DNA of 64,000 nucleotides from Wurfbainia villosa (Eukaryota; Streptophyta; Magnoliopsida; Zingiberales; Zingiberaceae). Below the pieces are notes generated by a model that was not told the origin of the DNA, did not search any database, and was given only the letters and a program-made list of their open reading frames with translations. Positions 33,907 through 44,196 of the stretch are shown in pieces. The DNA lies in the NCBI GenBank assembly GCA_025175895.1, contig CM045989.1, positions 125,997,272 through 126,061,271 on the forward strand. The letters are read 5' to 3'. Positions within the stretch are counted from its first letter, which is position 1. Each line of letters opens with the position of its first letter. Both the position numbers and the translations under genes were made by a program.

Positions 33907-34404
33907 CTACTGTTCCTTTGACTTCCTCTTAGAACCTTTCTTCGAGGAATCAACTAACAACACCGTCCCCTGCTCATGCTTCTCAGAAGGCTCCACAGTC
34001 TTCATCATGTTGAGCAGTACCACAGATAAACTTTCTTGCATCTCAGAGGTGAAGAGGAGCTTGGAGACTTCGAACCTTTCAAATCTCACTTGCTCATCAA
34101 ACAACTCATAAAGATGAAGGACTATGGTATGAGCATCCATATGCTCATGCTGCTTCCGCAGCTCAGGTACCATCGTCCCTAGCATGATGCAACTCACTTG
34201 CTCAGAATCACTCACATGTTTCTGATGGGCCAACAATTGGTCCGGTGTTGCATCATCACTAGGACGGGCGGGAAGAGACACTTCGAGGACATACTCAAGC
34301 TTTTCCGCCTTGAGAACAATTCTCAAGTTTCTAAGCTAGTCCAAGAAGTTCGACCCAGTCAATTTATTCGAATTCAAAATAGAGGGCAAATTCAAAGACA
34401 TCAT
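33907..34404 (-). pseudogene. Copia gag of internal A, shortened, one in-frame stop
   Basis: Minus strand from the ATG at 34404. It corresponds residue for residue to the gag of internal B, but a Trp codon near 34335 has become TAG. Core motifs LRNLRIVLKAEKLEYVL and VSCIMLGTMVPELRKQHE are kept. The segment after LLFTSEMQE is missing about 60 residues compared with element D (which continues GTPVGKYVLKMIGYVENL). It ends in a basic KKGSKRKSKE tail. No intact knuckle follows. Confidence 0.8.
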
Positions 34405-35675
34405 GATCAAGCGATTAACCTAGAGATACAAAACGAGCATATATGAGAAAGATGATTTAAAATGCATCCACATACATTTACAAAATTCCATTCATTTTTC
34501 GAATTCAAAAACCCTCAAAATCAATTTGGGAGATCGTAGGTCAATCTTCGAATGGGCTGATATCCAATATAGATAAGAACAACCTTGGAGTGAGTCCAAC
34601 AAGACATTCTTAGCTATAATGGTGGGTATCAAATATACCGATTACATATCATGTATATGTAACTATCGCAATGTGCTATCAACTAATTGAATGTTTACAC
34701 ATATATTGGGTTGTTAACACATTAACAAGTATGCATCATATGCATAGCACCCAACTTCACCTCTCTTCACATCAACCTTGGAGTGAGTCTAACAAATCGA
34801 TACTCCAAGTTAGAGTCGACCCATTAATCGCGAAATAGTTTTAATATGGTTAGAGCGCATTCAACCAATTAGTCAGGCTTGGAGTGAGTCCAACAACCCA
34901 AACTAACGATTGACCTCTGACTCTTACCATATTAGAGTTAAACTATTCCAATGATTTGAACATGTTCAGGTTCGAGCCGGGCATGGAGTGAGTCCAACAA
35001 CCCAAACAAGAAATAGAACTCTGGTTCTAATCATATTAATAGAAGGTGTAGACTTTAATATTGTATAAGGGTTTTAAAGTCTCATCCTCTTTGTATACAA
35101 ATAACTATTATCTACATGGCATGACATACATGACATACATCTACATGTCACGACACGCATGGCATAATGATATGCATCTAATGCAATTACATGACATACA
35201 ATTATGACATGTACAAAATTTCCTTATATGTCATAACTATTTATGGAAATAAAATATTTTTAAGATTTGATTCTCCAAATCAAATCATGATTAAATTAGA
35301 AATAAATTTCCAAATCTAATCACATATTTTATTTGTGTAAAGTGTTGATTAAGGAAAGTCAATTTAGAAAATAAATTTCCTAAATCATCAAAACTTCTTA
35401 TGGAAATTAAAATATTTTAAGATTTGATTCCCAAATAAAATCATGATTAAATTAGGAAATAAATTTTCAAATCTGATCAAATATTTTATTTATGGAAAAT
35501 ATCAATTTCTATAAATACTTCTAACTTTCCAAAAGTAGAAGATTTCCATAAATACTTCTAGACTTTCCAAAATTAAAAATTTTCATAAATACTTCTAACT
35601 TTTCAAAAGTAGAAAATTTCCATAAATATCATTACGACTATCGCAAAACAATTTTACGATTATGTCGAAACACAA
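34405..35675 (-). other. Leader of internal A with a repeated stem-loop motif
   Basis: Untranslated stretch between the primer site and gag on the minus strand. A 15-base inverted-repeat motif TTGGAGTGAGTCCAA (5-bp stem, 5-base loop) or a near copy occurs at 34585, 34778, 34879 and 34983. The part nearest the primer site (35100-35660) is AT-rich with repeated ACATGACATAC and TTCCATAAATACTTC units. No gene. Confidence 0.6.
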
Positions 35676-35692
35676 CCTGGGCTCTGATACCA
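35676..35692 (-). promoter_or_regulatory. tRNA-iMet primer binding site of internal A
   Basis: On the minus strand TGGTATCAGAGCCCAGG, one base inside LTR-B. It matches the plant initiator tRNA-Met site. Confidence 0.9.
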
Positions 35693-35693
35693 C

Positions 35694-36377
35694 TGTTGGC
35701 TTTCCGGCACCGCGGCAAGTGTGTGTTCGAACATGTTTCGTAAACATGTGCATAGCGGAAGGAATAAAAATAATAAATCTAATTTATTACAACACACACA
35801 CCATATGCATGCATAGTATAATATGTGTAGACATAACCGCAATTTCAAATTTTACAATAAAAGGAAATTTATACTACGTATACCTAACGTATCACGTGTA
35901 GCGGGAAAGACATCAACCGGAGCGATCCTCGCTAGAATCGCCTCTATCCGTATCCACGCCGAGTATCTTCGGTATGAATTCACAAAGTCAAGAGACTCAT
36001 CTTCGTATGAGTTACTAGCCTCGTATTGAAGATGATGTGATCGAGAGAAGATCACGATCCGAATCAAAATTCGGATCTAAAATGAGTCCTCAAAAACTCG
36101 CTTCTCCGGAGAGGTATTCGTCAACCGTTTGACAAATCCTTCGTCCTCCACCTATGAGGATTACCGGAGATCAAATCCCTGGCAAGTAAGCCACTGTCGG
36201 AGCTCCAAACATCGTCCAAACGACGCTCCGACACGAAGAAGACAAGCTGTCCAGAAAACTGGACAGCTTTGATGGAGGAATAGGGGCCGGCCAAATATGG
36301 AAGCTTGATGCTCACCTTGTCGCCGGACCCAAAGGATATCACCGGAGGGTCGCCGGAGGATCACCGTCTGAAGCTTG
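35694..36377 (-). repeat. LTR-B of the copia array, first piece
   Basis: 684 bp from TGTTGGCTTTCCGGCACCG to the SIRE insertion point. It corresponds to 28495-29164 of LTR-A and 51757-52431 of LTR-C. The second piece is 45233-46766. Confidence 0.9.
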
Positions 36378-37455
36378 TGTTGGTGCAGTAGACACCTAAG
36401 TCGAACCTGAGTTTTGATTATAGCAAACGATACAAAGTTAAGCTCATGTCGTTATCTCACGAGCTGAATCGAGTGTGCAGAAGATTGCTATAACTGGAGC
36501 TGAAGGCTAGCGACACCCCGAGGAAGCCGCGGTGGTCGGGCGACACTCGAGTAACTTCGGAGGGAGCCAAAGGAATCGAGTGGAAGGCCGAAAGCAAAAG
36601 CAACACGTAAGTATCAAGGTAAGCTCGTGTGTGCGAGCGTAAGTGAGGTCGTATCCTCGTTACGGGGATGATCTTAAGCGTAGATCCGACCAAAGACATC
36701 CTATAGATGGTCTAGGTCGAGATCGGACGGTCGACGGCCGTCGAAATTATATTTTTGTTGAGCTAACTTTGACTTGTAGCAAGCATCACGATCGCCGGCT
36801 TGAGGACTCGATCACGCCAATCAATCGATCGTCGGAGGTCAACACTGACCGATGTCGCGCATCAACGATCGATGATCACATTCGAGGAGTCAAGGCTTAT
36901 CACCCCATTTCAAGGAGATTTGTGCTCAATTGTGATTGGCTAGGGTTCCTCTCGCAAAGGGGCTCAAAGGCTATAAAAGGAGGGACAATCCTAGGGTTTC
37001 ATCATCAATTCTAAGCTTCCAAGAGCCTCCGCAAAGCTACAACTCTCCGACAATGAAGTTCTTCTTCTCCGACGCTAGGTTTAATTTTCTTTTAGTTTTT
37101 GTACGTCAGTTTTAGATTGATTCGTTGTTCATTTACTTTTTCGAAGCTCTTTTTCTATCATAACGAGGAGAGGGGGAGTGTCCCTCTACCTCAAGTTTTT
37201 GTTCTTGTATCGATTAACTCCTACCTCCAACGAGGAGGAGTTCGTTTAGTGTTTTACCCTCCGTGCGTGGTCAAGGACCACTAGGGCCTTGGAGTAGTAG
37301 CCGAAGGCTACGAACCAAGTAAAAAGAATTGTCTCTTTTATTTATTGTTTATATTTCCACTGCAATTTATCTACTCGACTTTCAAAGAACGATTTCGCAA
37401 AAAGCTTTTGTTTCGCTATTCACCCCCCCCTCTAGCGAACCACCTCGATCCAACA
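36378..37455 (+). repeat. 5' LTR of the SIRE element
   Basis: 1078 bp, TGTTGGTGCAGTAG to GATCCAACA. It holds a GATCG-rich block (about 36775-36890), TATAAAAGG at 36972-36980, an abrupt C-run (CACCCCCCCCTCTAGCG) near the end and the CGCTATTCACC landmark shared with the other SIRE-type LTRs. Confidence 0.92.
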
Positions 37456-37457
37456 AT

Positions 37458-37470
37458 TGGTATCAGAGCC
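37458..37470 (+). promoter_or_regulatory. tRNA-iMet primer binding site of the SIRE element
   Basis: TGGTATCAGAGCC, two bases after the 5' LTR; identical to the usual plant copia site. Confidence 0.92.
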
Positions 37471-37947
37471 GGAGGCGCTTTGATTTGGTGAAACCACCAA
37501 TCTAACATTTTTTTTTACAGATTTGTTTTTCGTTCGTTTAAATTTTTCTCCCGCACTACTAATCCAAGACGAAGTCTTGGTACTCTTCGTTTGGTTTTGT
37601 TTTTGCAAGTATTTGCTTTTGGAGTAGCCGACGGTCAAACGGGCATAACTTTTCATACAAGTTGACCCACGACACGGTCTACCTACCAAAATGAAGCTCT
37701 CGGAGAGACCTACACTTCTTATGAGGGTAAACCCTCGTAAAAAGCTTTCTTCATCCCCAAAAACCATCGTTTATTACCATTTTCGGGACATCGAAGGTTG
37801 TAAGTGCTCATCTTTTATTTTAGTTGGTTATTTCTCATTTATTCCTTTTGTTTCTTTTCATTTTCTACATTACTAATCCAAGGCGAAGTCTTGGAACCTT
37901 TTTCGTGTTTTTTTTGGTATTTTTTTTGTGCAAGGTTTCCCTTCCAA

Positions 37948-39438
37948 ATGACCCATCTCGAGGGTTTTAGCACCGTCCGACCTCCGTTTTACAACGGAGA
38001 TGATTTCTGTTACTGGAAAGGTCGGATGAAGTGCTTTCTCAAAACCCAAATCGAGATGTGGATCATAATCAAAACGGGTTTCACACTTCCGACTAACGAA
38101 GTGGGTGAATCCTTGGGTTATGATCAATGGACCGTTGCAACAAAACGACAAGTCGAAGCCAATGCCAAGGCAACACAAATCCTCCAATGCAGCTTGTCCA
38201 AGGAGGAGTTAAATCACGTCGGCCCCTTCATCAGCGCAAAGGACCTATGGACAAAGCTAGTGGAGCTACACGAAGGGACCGATGAAGCCAAGGTATGTAA
38301 GCGCGACCTTTTATTCAATAAATTATATAATCTAAAAATGCATGAACACGAGTCCGCGACGCAACTTCACGCCCGAGTCCAGGACATCGTCAACAATCTA
38401 CATGCAATCGGGCAAAAGGTCAAAAACGATGACCTTATAAGGTATGTACTAAACTCCTTTCCGAGGACTACCTTGTGGGCATCTATGGTCGATACCTACA
38501 AGGTCTCCAAGGATCTTTCTAAACTTAGATTAGATAAACTTTTTTCTGATTTTGAACTTCATGAGCAGTCTAACTCGGAACCTGAGAAAGGTATAGCATT
38601 ATTTGCAGGTTCAAAGAAGAAAACCGCTAGCAAGCCACCTCCGAAGGAAGAAGAGGATGAGTCCGATTCGGAGGTCGACTCGGAAATGGAGGCCGAACTA
38701 GTCAACCTAGTTCAGAGGATAGTCAAGGGCCGAAAACGAGCCGTCACTCGACCCAACGAAGGTAAGCCTAAAAGTTCAAACATAAGATGTTATGAATGTA
38801 ACAGGTTTGGACACATTAAGTCCGAATGCCCAAAACTCAAGATCAAGGCACCAAAACACAAAAAGGCACTTAACGCCACTTGGGAAGAAGCTTTCGAGGA
38901 AGAAGATAACGATCGAGTCCTCATGGCTAAACCGGTGGAATCGGAGACGGAGTCGGAACCGGAACTTGAATCGGAAACCGAAGACGAGTCGGACTGCGAA
39001 GCACTATTCAAGACGAGCCACGGATACGCATCCGGTTCAAAAGATACACTCAAGGTAAGTCGGTCTCTTATTACTACACTTTATAGTGCAATTAAGTTTT
39101 TAAATAGAAAGTTAGCTAAGTCCGAGTCCAAGGTCGAGACCCTGGTTGAGGAAGTTAAACTCCTCAAACACGAGGTCTCCCTAACCTCTTCGACTAGTCG
39201 AGTTCAAGAGAAGGACTCAACTCGGGTTGAAAAACTCGAAGTTGAGAACTCACTCTTGAAGAGTCAAGTCGAAGATCTTAGGAATACGTTGGAAAGGTTT
39301 ACTTTGGGATCCAAAGGACTTGACCTCCTACTTGGATCGCAAAGGGTTGTGTACAACAAGGTCGGGCTAGGGTTTAGCTCAAACATGACCAATAAGGCAT
39401 ATATGTCAATCGTAAGTCGACATAAAAAACGTGTCTAA
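37948..39438 (+). CDS. Gag of the SIRE element
   Basis: Open frame of 496 codons. The ATG at 37948 (MTHLEGFSTVRPPFYNG) is preferred over the upstream in-frame ATG at 37804, whose first 48 residues are a hydrophobic Phe-rich stretch translated from the leader. Residues about 10-200 are the gag core (FCYWKGRMKCFL, DLWTKLVELHEGT, VLNSFPRTTLWASMV). A Lys/Glu/Asp-rich stretch follows, then one intact zinc knuckle CYECNRFGHIKSEC (about 281-294), an acidic repeat region and a coiled coil (about 380-450). Gag forms the particle that packages the RNA. The UAA stop is followed in frame by a further 54 open codons (AWVPKTTLISNL), which is where related gags end in FWVPK. Confidence 0.9.
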   Translation: MTHLEGFSTVRPPFYNGDDFCYWKGRMKCFLKTQIEMWIIIKTGFTLPTNEVGESLGYDQWTVATKRQVEANAKATQILQCSLSKEELNHVGPFISAKDLWTKLVELHEGTDEAKVCKRDLLFNKLYNLKMHEHESATQLHARVQDIVNNLHAIGQKVKNDDLIRYVLNSFPRTTLWASMVDTYKVSKDLSKLRLDKLFSDFELHEQSNSEPEKGIALFAGSKKKTASKPPPKEEEDESDSEVDSEMEAELVNLVQRIVKGRKRAVTRPNEGKPKSSNIRCYECNRFGHIKSECPKLKIKAPKHKKALNATWEEAFEEEDNDRVLMAKPVESETESEPELESETEDESDCEALFKTSHGYASGSKDTLKVSRSLITTLYSAIKFLNRKLAKSESKVETLVEEVKLLKHEVSLTSSTSRVQEKDSTRVEKLEVENSLLKSQVEDLRNTLERFTLGSKGLDLLLGSQRVVYNKVGLGFSSNMTNKAYMSIVSRHKKRV

Positions 39439-40169
39439 GCATGGGTCCCTAAGACCACCTTGATTTCAAACTTAGGATCAAACCAGTACTGGGTTCCCAA
39501 GGACCAAATCCACTATGTGGAGAGACCGAATCGATTCAACGGTCCAGGGGGAGCTAGTACGAAATTTGTTTGTGTTTTAACTTGGAAATTGCATGATTAG
39601 ATTTTTATTTAGTTTGATTTTACTTCTTAGAATGGTTAGATAGGACTATAACTCGTCAATACTTGATAACATAGTACTAGGACACGGCGAGATGATAGTA
39701 CACTAGGAAAGCGGAGTCTTGTGTATTCGGGCTAGATAAGGTGTATCTAGTTCGGTGCACTTGACCGAGCGGAACTAGCTGAAGCTACCTCGCCGTATCC
39801 TAGACTAGTTAGACCAGGAAGTGGTCTTAGGTGAGTCAAGTCTCTATTTTCTTGAAAATGGCTTTGTCTAAGGAAGTGATCGTTGTTCCGATCAAAGAAG
39901 GCCTCTGTGCCTCGCCACGACCTGGAAGCCATGATCTTGAAAAGGTCACTTGATGAGCCTAAGGATAAATCCGAATCTAACGCAAGGTTGACAAGTGTTT
40001 AAGTCATTAAATTTAATTCAACTAAAATTGGAAGTCATCTCACAAGAACATATAGGATTAACATATTTGATCATGTAGACATGGGTGAGATGATTTAGGT
40101 TAATAATTTTCAACCAATTTTTAATAAATCCAATATCCGATCCAACTACCTTGCGTGTAGGATCAATGG
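39439..40169 (+). other. Spacer between gag and pol of the SIRE element
   Basis: The gag frame stays open to about 39600 after its stop. Then about 570 bp with stops in all frames precede the protease. A GGTGAGATGATTTAGG block at about 40083 is the counterpart of the spacer block seen in elements 1 and 2. Just before 40170 the protease frame reads C-V-stop-D-Q-W-M, so the N-terminus of pol is not open upstream. Confidence 0.6.
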
Positions 40170-43100
40170 ATGTTGGACAGTGGTTGCTCCCGACACATGA
40201 CCGGAGATCAACTCAAGTTTTCTAAGCTTCGATTCAAACGACAAGGATCGATAGCCTTCGAAAATAATGGCAAGCTCAAAATCATCGGATCAGGTGATAT
40301 TGAGCTTAACTCAAATTTTGTCATTCAAAACATTTTATTAGTAGAAAATTTTCAATATAATCTTCTCAGTGTAAGCCAATTGTGTGATAATAACTATAAG
40401 GTCATATTTCTAGAAAACGAATGCGTAATTAATACAAACGAAACCTCTAAAACAATTCTTAAGGGAACTAGAAATAACAACATTTACACTATTAACTTAA
40501 CTAACTCCTCAACTAAGTGTCTTATGACACGGCAAGAGGAATCATGGTTGTGGCACCGACGACTCGGTCACTCACACCCAAGACTCATCCATAAGATGAG
40601 TCATAGTGACTTAGTTAGAGGTTTACCTAACCTCAATAACTTGGATAATAAAATATGTAATGCTTGTCAACAAGGTAAACAATCTAGGACACAACATCAA
40701 CTAACTAGTCAAGAACGAACCAAAAGTGTGCTTGAGCTCCTACACATGGATCTATTTGATTCACACGGAGCTAAGTCACTTAACGGAAGTAAATTCTGCT
40801 TAGTCATAATTGATGACTATTCTAGATTTACTTGGGTTAGGTTTATCAAACACAAAAGTGATACCCTAGATCAATTAATCAATCTATTTAAGTTAATAGA
40901 AAATCAACAAAGCATTAAAATCAAAAGACTTAGGACTGATCATGGTGGTGAATTTGAAAACCATAGGTTTACAGAATTCTGTAACCTAAATGGATACCAG
41001 CACGAGTTCTCTTGCCCTAGAACTCCACGACAAAATGGCCTAGTAGAACGCAAAAATAGAACCCTACAAGAAGCCGCTAGGACAATGTTAAATGAGTATA
41101 ACCTACCCGATAGGTTTTGGGCGGAAGCCGTGAGTACGGCATGCTATGTCCAAAATAGAATCCTTATGGTAAAGAGACACCTTAAGACCTCATACGAGAT
41201 TTATCACGATAAAATACCTAACATCAAGTACTTTAGGGTATTTGGGTGTAAGGTACATATCCTAAACACTAAGGATTACCTAGGGAAATTTACATCCAAA
41301 ACCACGACTGGAATCTTTCTAGGATACTCGACTACAAGCAGAGCTTATAGAGTATATAACCACGACACCCTTAGAGTCGAGGAGACTATCAATGTAGTAT
41401 TTGATGAAGGACACGAACCTACAAAACCCCCGGCAACCCCAATTAGCAAGCCGACTCATACTAGACCTAACTCTGATCCGGAGATCAGGTCTAGTGTTAA
41501 TCCTAACCTAAGTCAACCAAGTCACTCTATCGACCAAGTGATAGATGACTCCAACCAAACTAGAACTCAAACGAGTCATCCTATGGATCAAGTTGTAGAC
41601 TCAAACCCAAATCCAACTAGGACTCAAACGAATCATCCTATCGACCAAGTGATAGGTGATCCAAGTCTAGGAGTTCGAACTAGAGCCTCATACAGAAACC
41701 TTAGTCAAATATCTTTGATTTCTAAAATTGAACCCAAAACTATTAACCAAGCTCTTCTTGATCCCGATTGGATTATTGCAATGCAAGAAGAGTTGGCTCA
41801 ATTCACTAGGAACGAAGTATGGGAATTAGTACCACCACCTAAAGATAAAACAATCATTGGAACAAGGTGGGTGTTTAGAAATAAAATTGATGATAGAGGT
41901 GAAGTAGTTAGAAATAAAGCTAGACTAGTTGCTAAAGGGTTTAGTCAAGTCAAAGGTTTAGATTACGGCGAGACCTATGCCCCAGTAGCTAGATTAGAGT
42001 CCATTCGAATGCTATTAGCATATGCAGCACATCGAGGATTTAAGTTGTTTCAAATGGATGTGAAATCTGCATTCTTAAATGGATACATTAAAGAAGAAGT
42101 TTATGTTAGTCAACCCCCCGGTTTCAAAAGTTTAGATAAATCCGATCATGTCCTTAGGTTAAAGAAAGCTCTTTATGGACTTAAACAAGCTCCTCGAGCT
42201 TGGTACGAGAGACTTTCGATTTATCTTAAGTCCAAAGGCTTTAACCAAGGTGTAGTTGACCCAATCCTTTTCGTAAAAACCTTAGGTAAAGACATATTCA
42301 TAGCCCAAATCTACGTAGATGATATTATTTTCGGAACCACCAACTCAATCCTACTAAATGAGTTCATTTCACTTATGGAAAGTGAATTTGAAATGAATTT
42401 AGTAGGCGAGTTAAGTTTCTTTTTAGGTCTACAAATTAAACAAACTAAAGATGGAATATACCTACATCAACGCAAATATACTAGGGAATTAATTAAATGC
42501 TTTGGAATGCAAGACGCTAAAATTATTAATACCCCAATGGCAACTAATGTGAATATAGAAGAAGATGTAATCGGAAATTCAATTGATTTAAAATACTATA
42601 GGAGCATAATAGGGAGTCTCCTTTACTTAACTGCAAGCCGACCTGATATCTTATTTGCAGTAAGTATGTGCACAAGGTTTCAAACCTGTGCCAAGGAGTC
42701 TCACCTAACTCTAGTCAAGCGTATCCTTAGATATCTAAAGGATACACTTAATGTCGGTATTTGGTATCCTAGATCTACCGAGTTCGAACTAACCGACTAC
42801 TCCGATTCGGACTATGCCGGTAGTAAGCTCGATAGAAAGAGTACGAGTGGTTGTTGTCAACTTCTCGGCTCGAGTCTAGTGAGTTGGTGCAGTAGGAAGC
42901 AACACTGTGTTGCTTTATCTACCACCGAAGCCGAATACATCGCGATGGGTGAGTGTGTCACGCAACTTCTTTGGATGAAGCACACTCTCCGCGACTTTAA
43001 GTTAGACTTTACAAATACTAAACTTCACGTAGATAACATTAGTTCAATTAATCTTACAAAAAATCTGATATGTCACTCTAGGACCAAACATATAGAGGTC

Positions 43101-43256
43101 AAACACCATTTCATTCGAGAACATGTGGCCAACGGAGCCATACAACTCGAATACGTCGAATCAAAGTCTAACTTCGCAGACCTATTTACTAAACCCCTAC
43201 CCGAAGCCGAATTTAGTCTATTAACACGAAAATTGGGCATGTGCATAGTAGAATAG
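40170..43256 (+). CDS. Pol polyprotein of the SIRE element (protease, integrase, RT, RNase H)
   Basis: Uninterrupted 1028-residue frame. It begins right at the protease active site (LDSGCSRHMTGD, residues 2-13), so the usual residues before it lie across the stop upstream. Integrase: HHCC (HRRLGH near 128, CNAC near 166), catalytic Asp in LLHMDLF (near 190), IIDDYSRF, and Glu in NGLVERKNRTL (near 290). RT: WELVPPPKDKTIIGTRWVF (near 550), QMDVKSAFLNG, and the catalytic box IYVDDIIFG (715-718). RNase H: DYSDSDYAG (near 876), TTEAEYIA, LHVDN (near 953) and NFADLFTKPLP at the end. All expected catalytic residues are visible. No envelope-like frame follows. Confidence 0.95.
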   Translation: MLDSGCSRHMTGDQLKFSKLRFKRQGSIAFENNGKLKIIGSGDIELNSNFVIQNILLVENFQYNLLSVSQLCDNNYKVIFLENECVINTNETSKTILKGTRNNNIYTINLTNSSTKCLMTRQEESWLWHRRLGHSHPRLIHKMSHSDLVRGLPNLNNLDNKICNACQQGKQSRTQHQLTSQERTKSVLELLHMDLFDSHGAKSLNGSKFCLVIIDDYSRFTWVRFIKHKSDTLDQLINLFKLIENQQSIKIKRLRTDHGGEFENHRFTEFCNLNGYQHEFSCPRTPRQNGLVERKNRTLQEAARTMLNEYNLPDRFWAEAVSTACYVQNRILMVKRHLKTSYEIYHDKIPNIKYFRVFGCKVHILNTKDYLGKFTSKTTTGIFLGYSTTSRAYRVYNHDTLRVEETINVVFDEGHEPTKPPATPISKPTHTRPNSDPEIRSSVNPNLSQPSHSIDQVIDDSNQTRTQTSHPMDQVVDSNPNPTRTQTNHPIDQVIGDPSLGVRTRASYRNLSQISLISKIEPKTINQALLDPDWIIAMQEELAQFTRNEVWELVPPPKDKTIIGTRWVFRNKIDDRGEVVRNKARLVAKGFSQVKGLDYGETYAPVARLESIRMLLAYAAHRGFKLFQMDVKSAFLNGYIKEEVYVSQPPGFKSLDKSDHVLRLKKALYGLKQAPRAWYERLSIYLKSKGFNQGVVDPILFVKTLGKDIFIAQIYVDDIIFGTTNSILLNEFISLMESEFEMNLVGELSFFLGLQIKQTKDGIYLHQRKYTRELIKCFGMQDAKIINTPMATNVNIEEDVIGNSIDLKYYRSIIGSLLYLTASRPDILFAVSMCTRFQTCAKESHLTLVKRILRYLKDTLNVGIWYPRSTEFELTDYSDSDYAGSKLDRKSTSGCCQLLGSSLVSWCSRKQHCVALSTTEAEYIAMGECVTQLLWMKHTLRDFKLDFTNTKLHVDNISSINLTKNLICHSRTKHIEVKHHFIREHVANGAIQLEYVESKSNFADLFTKPLPEAEFSLLTRKLGMCIVE

Positions 43257-44196
43257 GAACTTGCAAATTATATTTTCTTACTACTATTTCTTAATTTTCA
43301 TTTTTTATGGAACTAGTATAGGACATACCTTAGATATCATGCACCTATAGATTTAAGGAGCCAATACATCTCACAACACATAGGACTAATATGTTTGTGT
43401 ACTTAGCCACGTAGATGGGCGTGAGATGTTAGGACCTTACTCCTGGTTCCAGATGTAGAGCTAGTGCATCGCTATGAACCACGGAGTATAATCATACACA
43501 CTAACCGACTCTGACCAGGACTGGTTGATCTTTCATATCAATCAAGCCAAATATGAGTCGAACATTTTATAGATGAACTTATTTTCAGTATATTATTTTC
43601 AAAATAATGTGGAACATGCTTGAACTTTAAATTTAACACTTATTTTTGTTTTCCACACACACCCTCACTCTTTTCGATATATGGCAAAAGGGGGAGAAAA
43701 AGGTCAAAGTTAAGGGGTCAAATTTTTTTGATAACTTAACTCTTACTTTATATTTAAACCAAAAGTTAACTTTAAGTTTTGAAAACTTATTAAAGGCCAA
43801 GTTAAGAGGATTCTTAAATTAAACCTATTTGTGCCGTCAATGTTTTACTTAAGGGGGAGAAAGGGCCAAGTTAAGAAGAACTCTTAACTTAAATGTTTTA
43901 CTAAGGCCAACTTTAAGTAATGTTAATTACTTAAAGAAACCCTCAAAGGGGAGGATTAAGGTCTTTAGTGACTTCCCCTCCCTCCGTGACATGGTCTAGA
44001 CTGTCCTAAGGGCTTCTGAGCATCAAGAATGTTTTATATTACCGTAAAAATCCATATTCATGCATATCTCTTTATAATTGTCATTTATGCTTTCGACTTA
44101 ATTTAATTGTCTACTCCTGGTTTTAATCTCATGAAACGTGAAAGTTTTATCGCTATTCACAAATCAAAGCAATATGTAAATTGGAACGAAGTATAT
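43257..44196 (+). other. 3' non-coding region of the SIRE element
   Basis: Contains GTGAGATGTTAGG (about 43423) and three polypurine-like tracts (AAAAGGGGGAG at about 43686, AAGGGGGAGAAAGGG at about 43852, AAAGGGGAGG at about 43945), none touching the LTR. SIRE elements in some plants carry an env-like gene here; none is seen. Confidence 0.65.
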
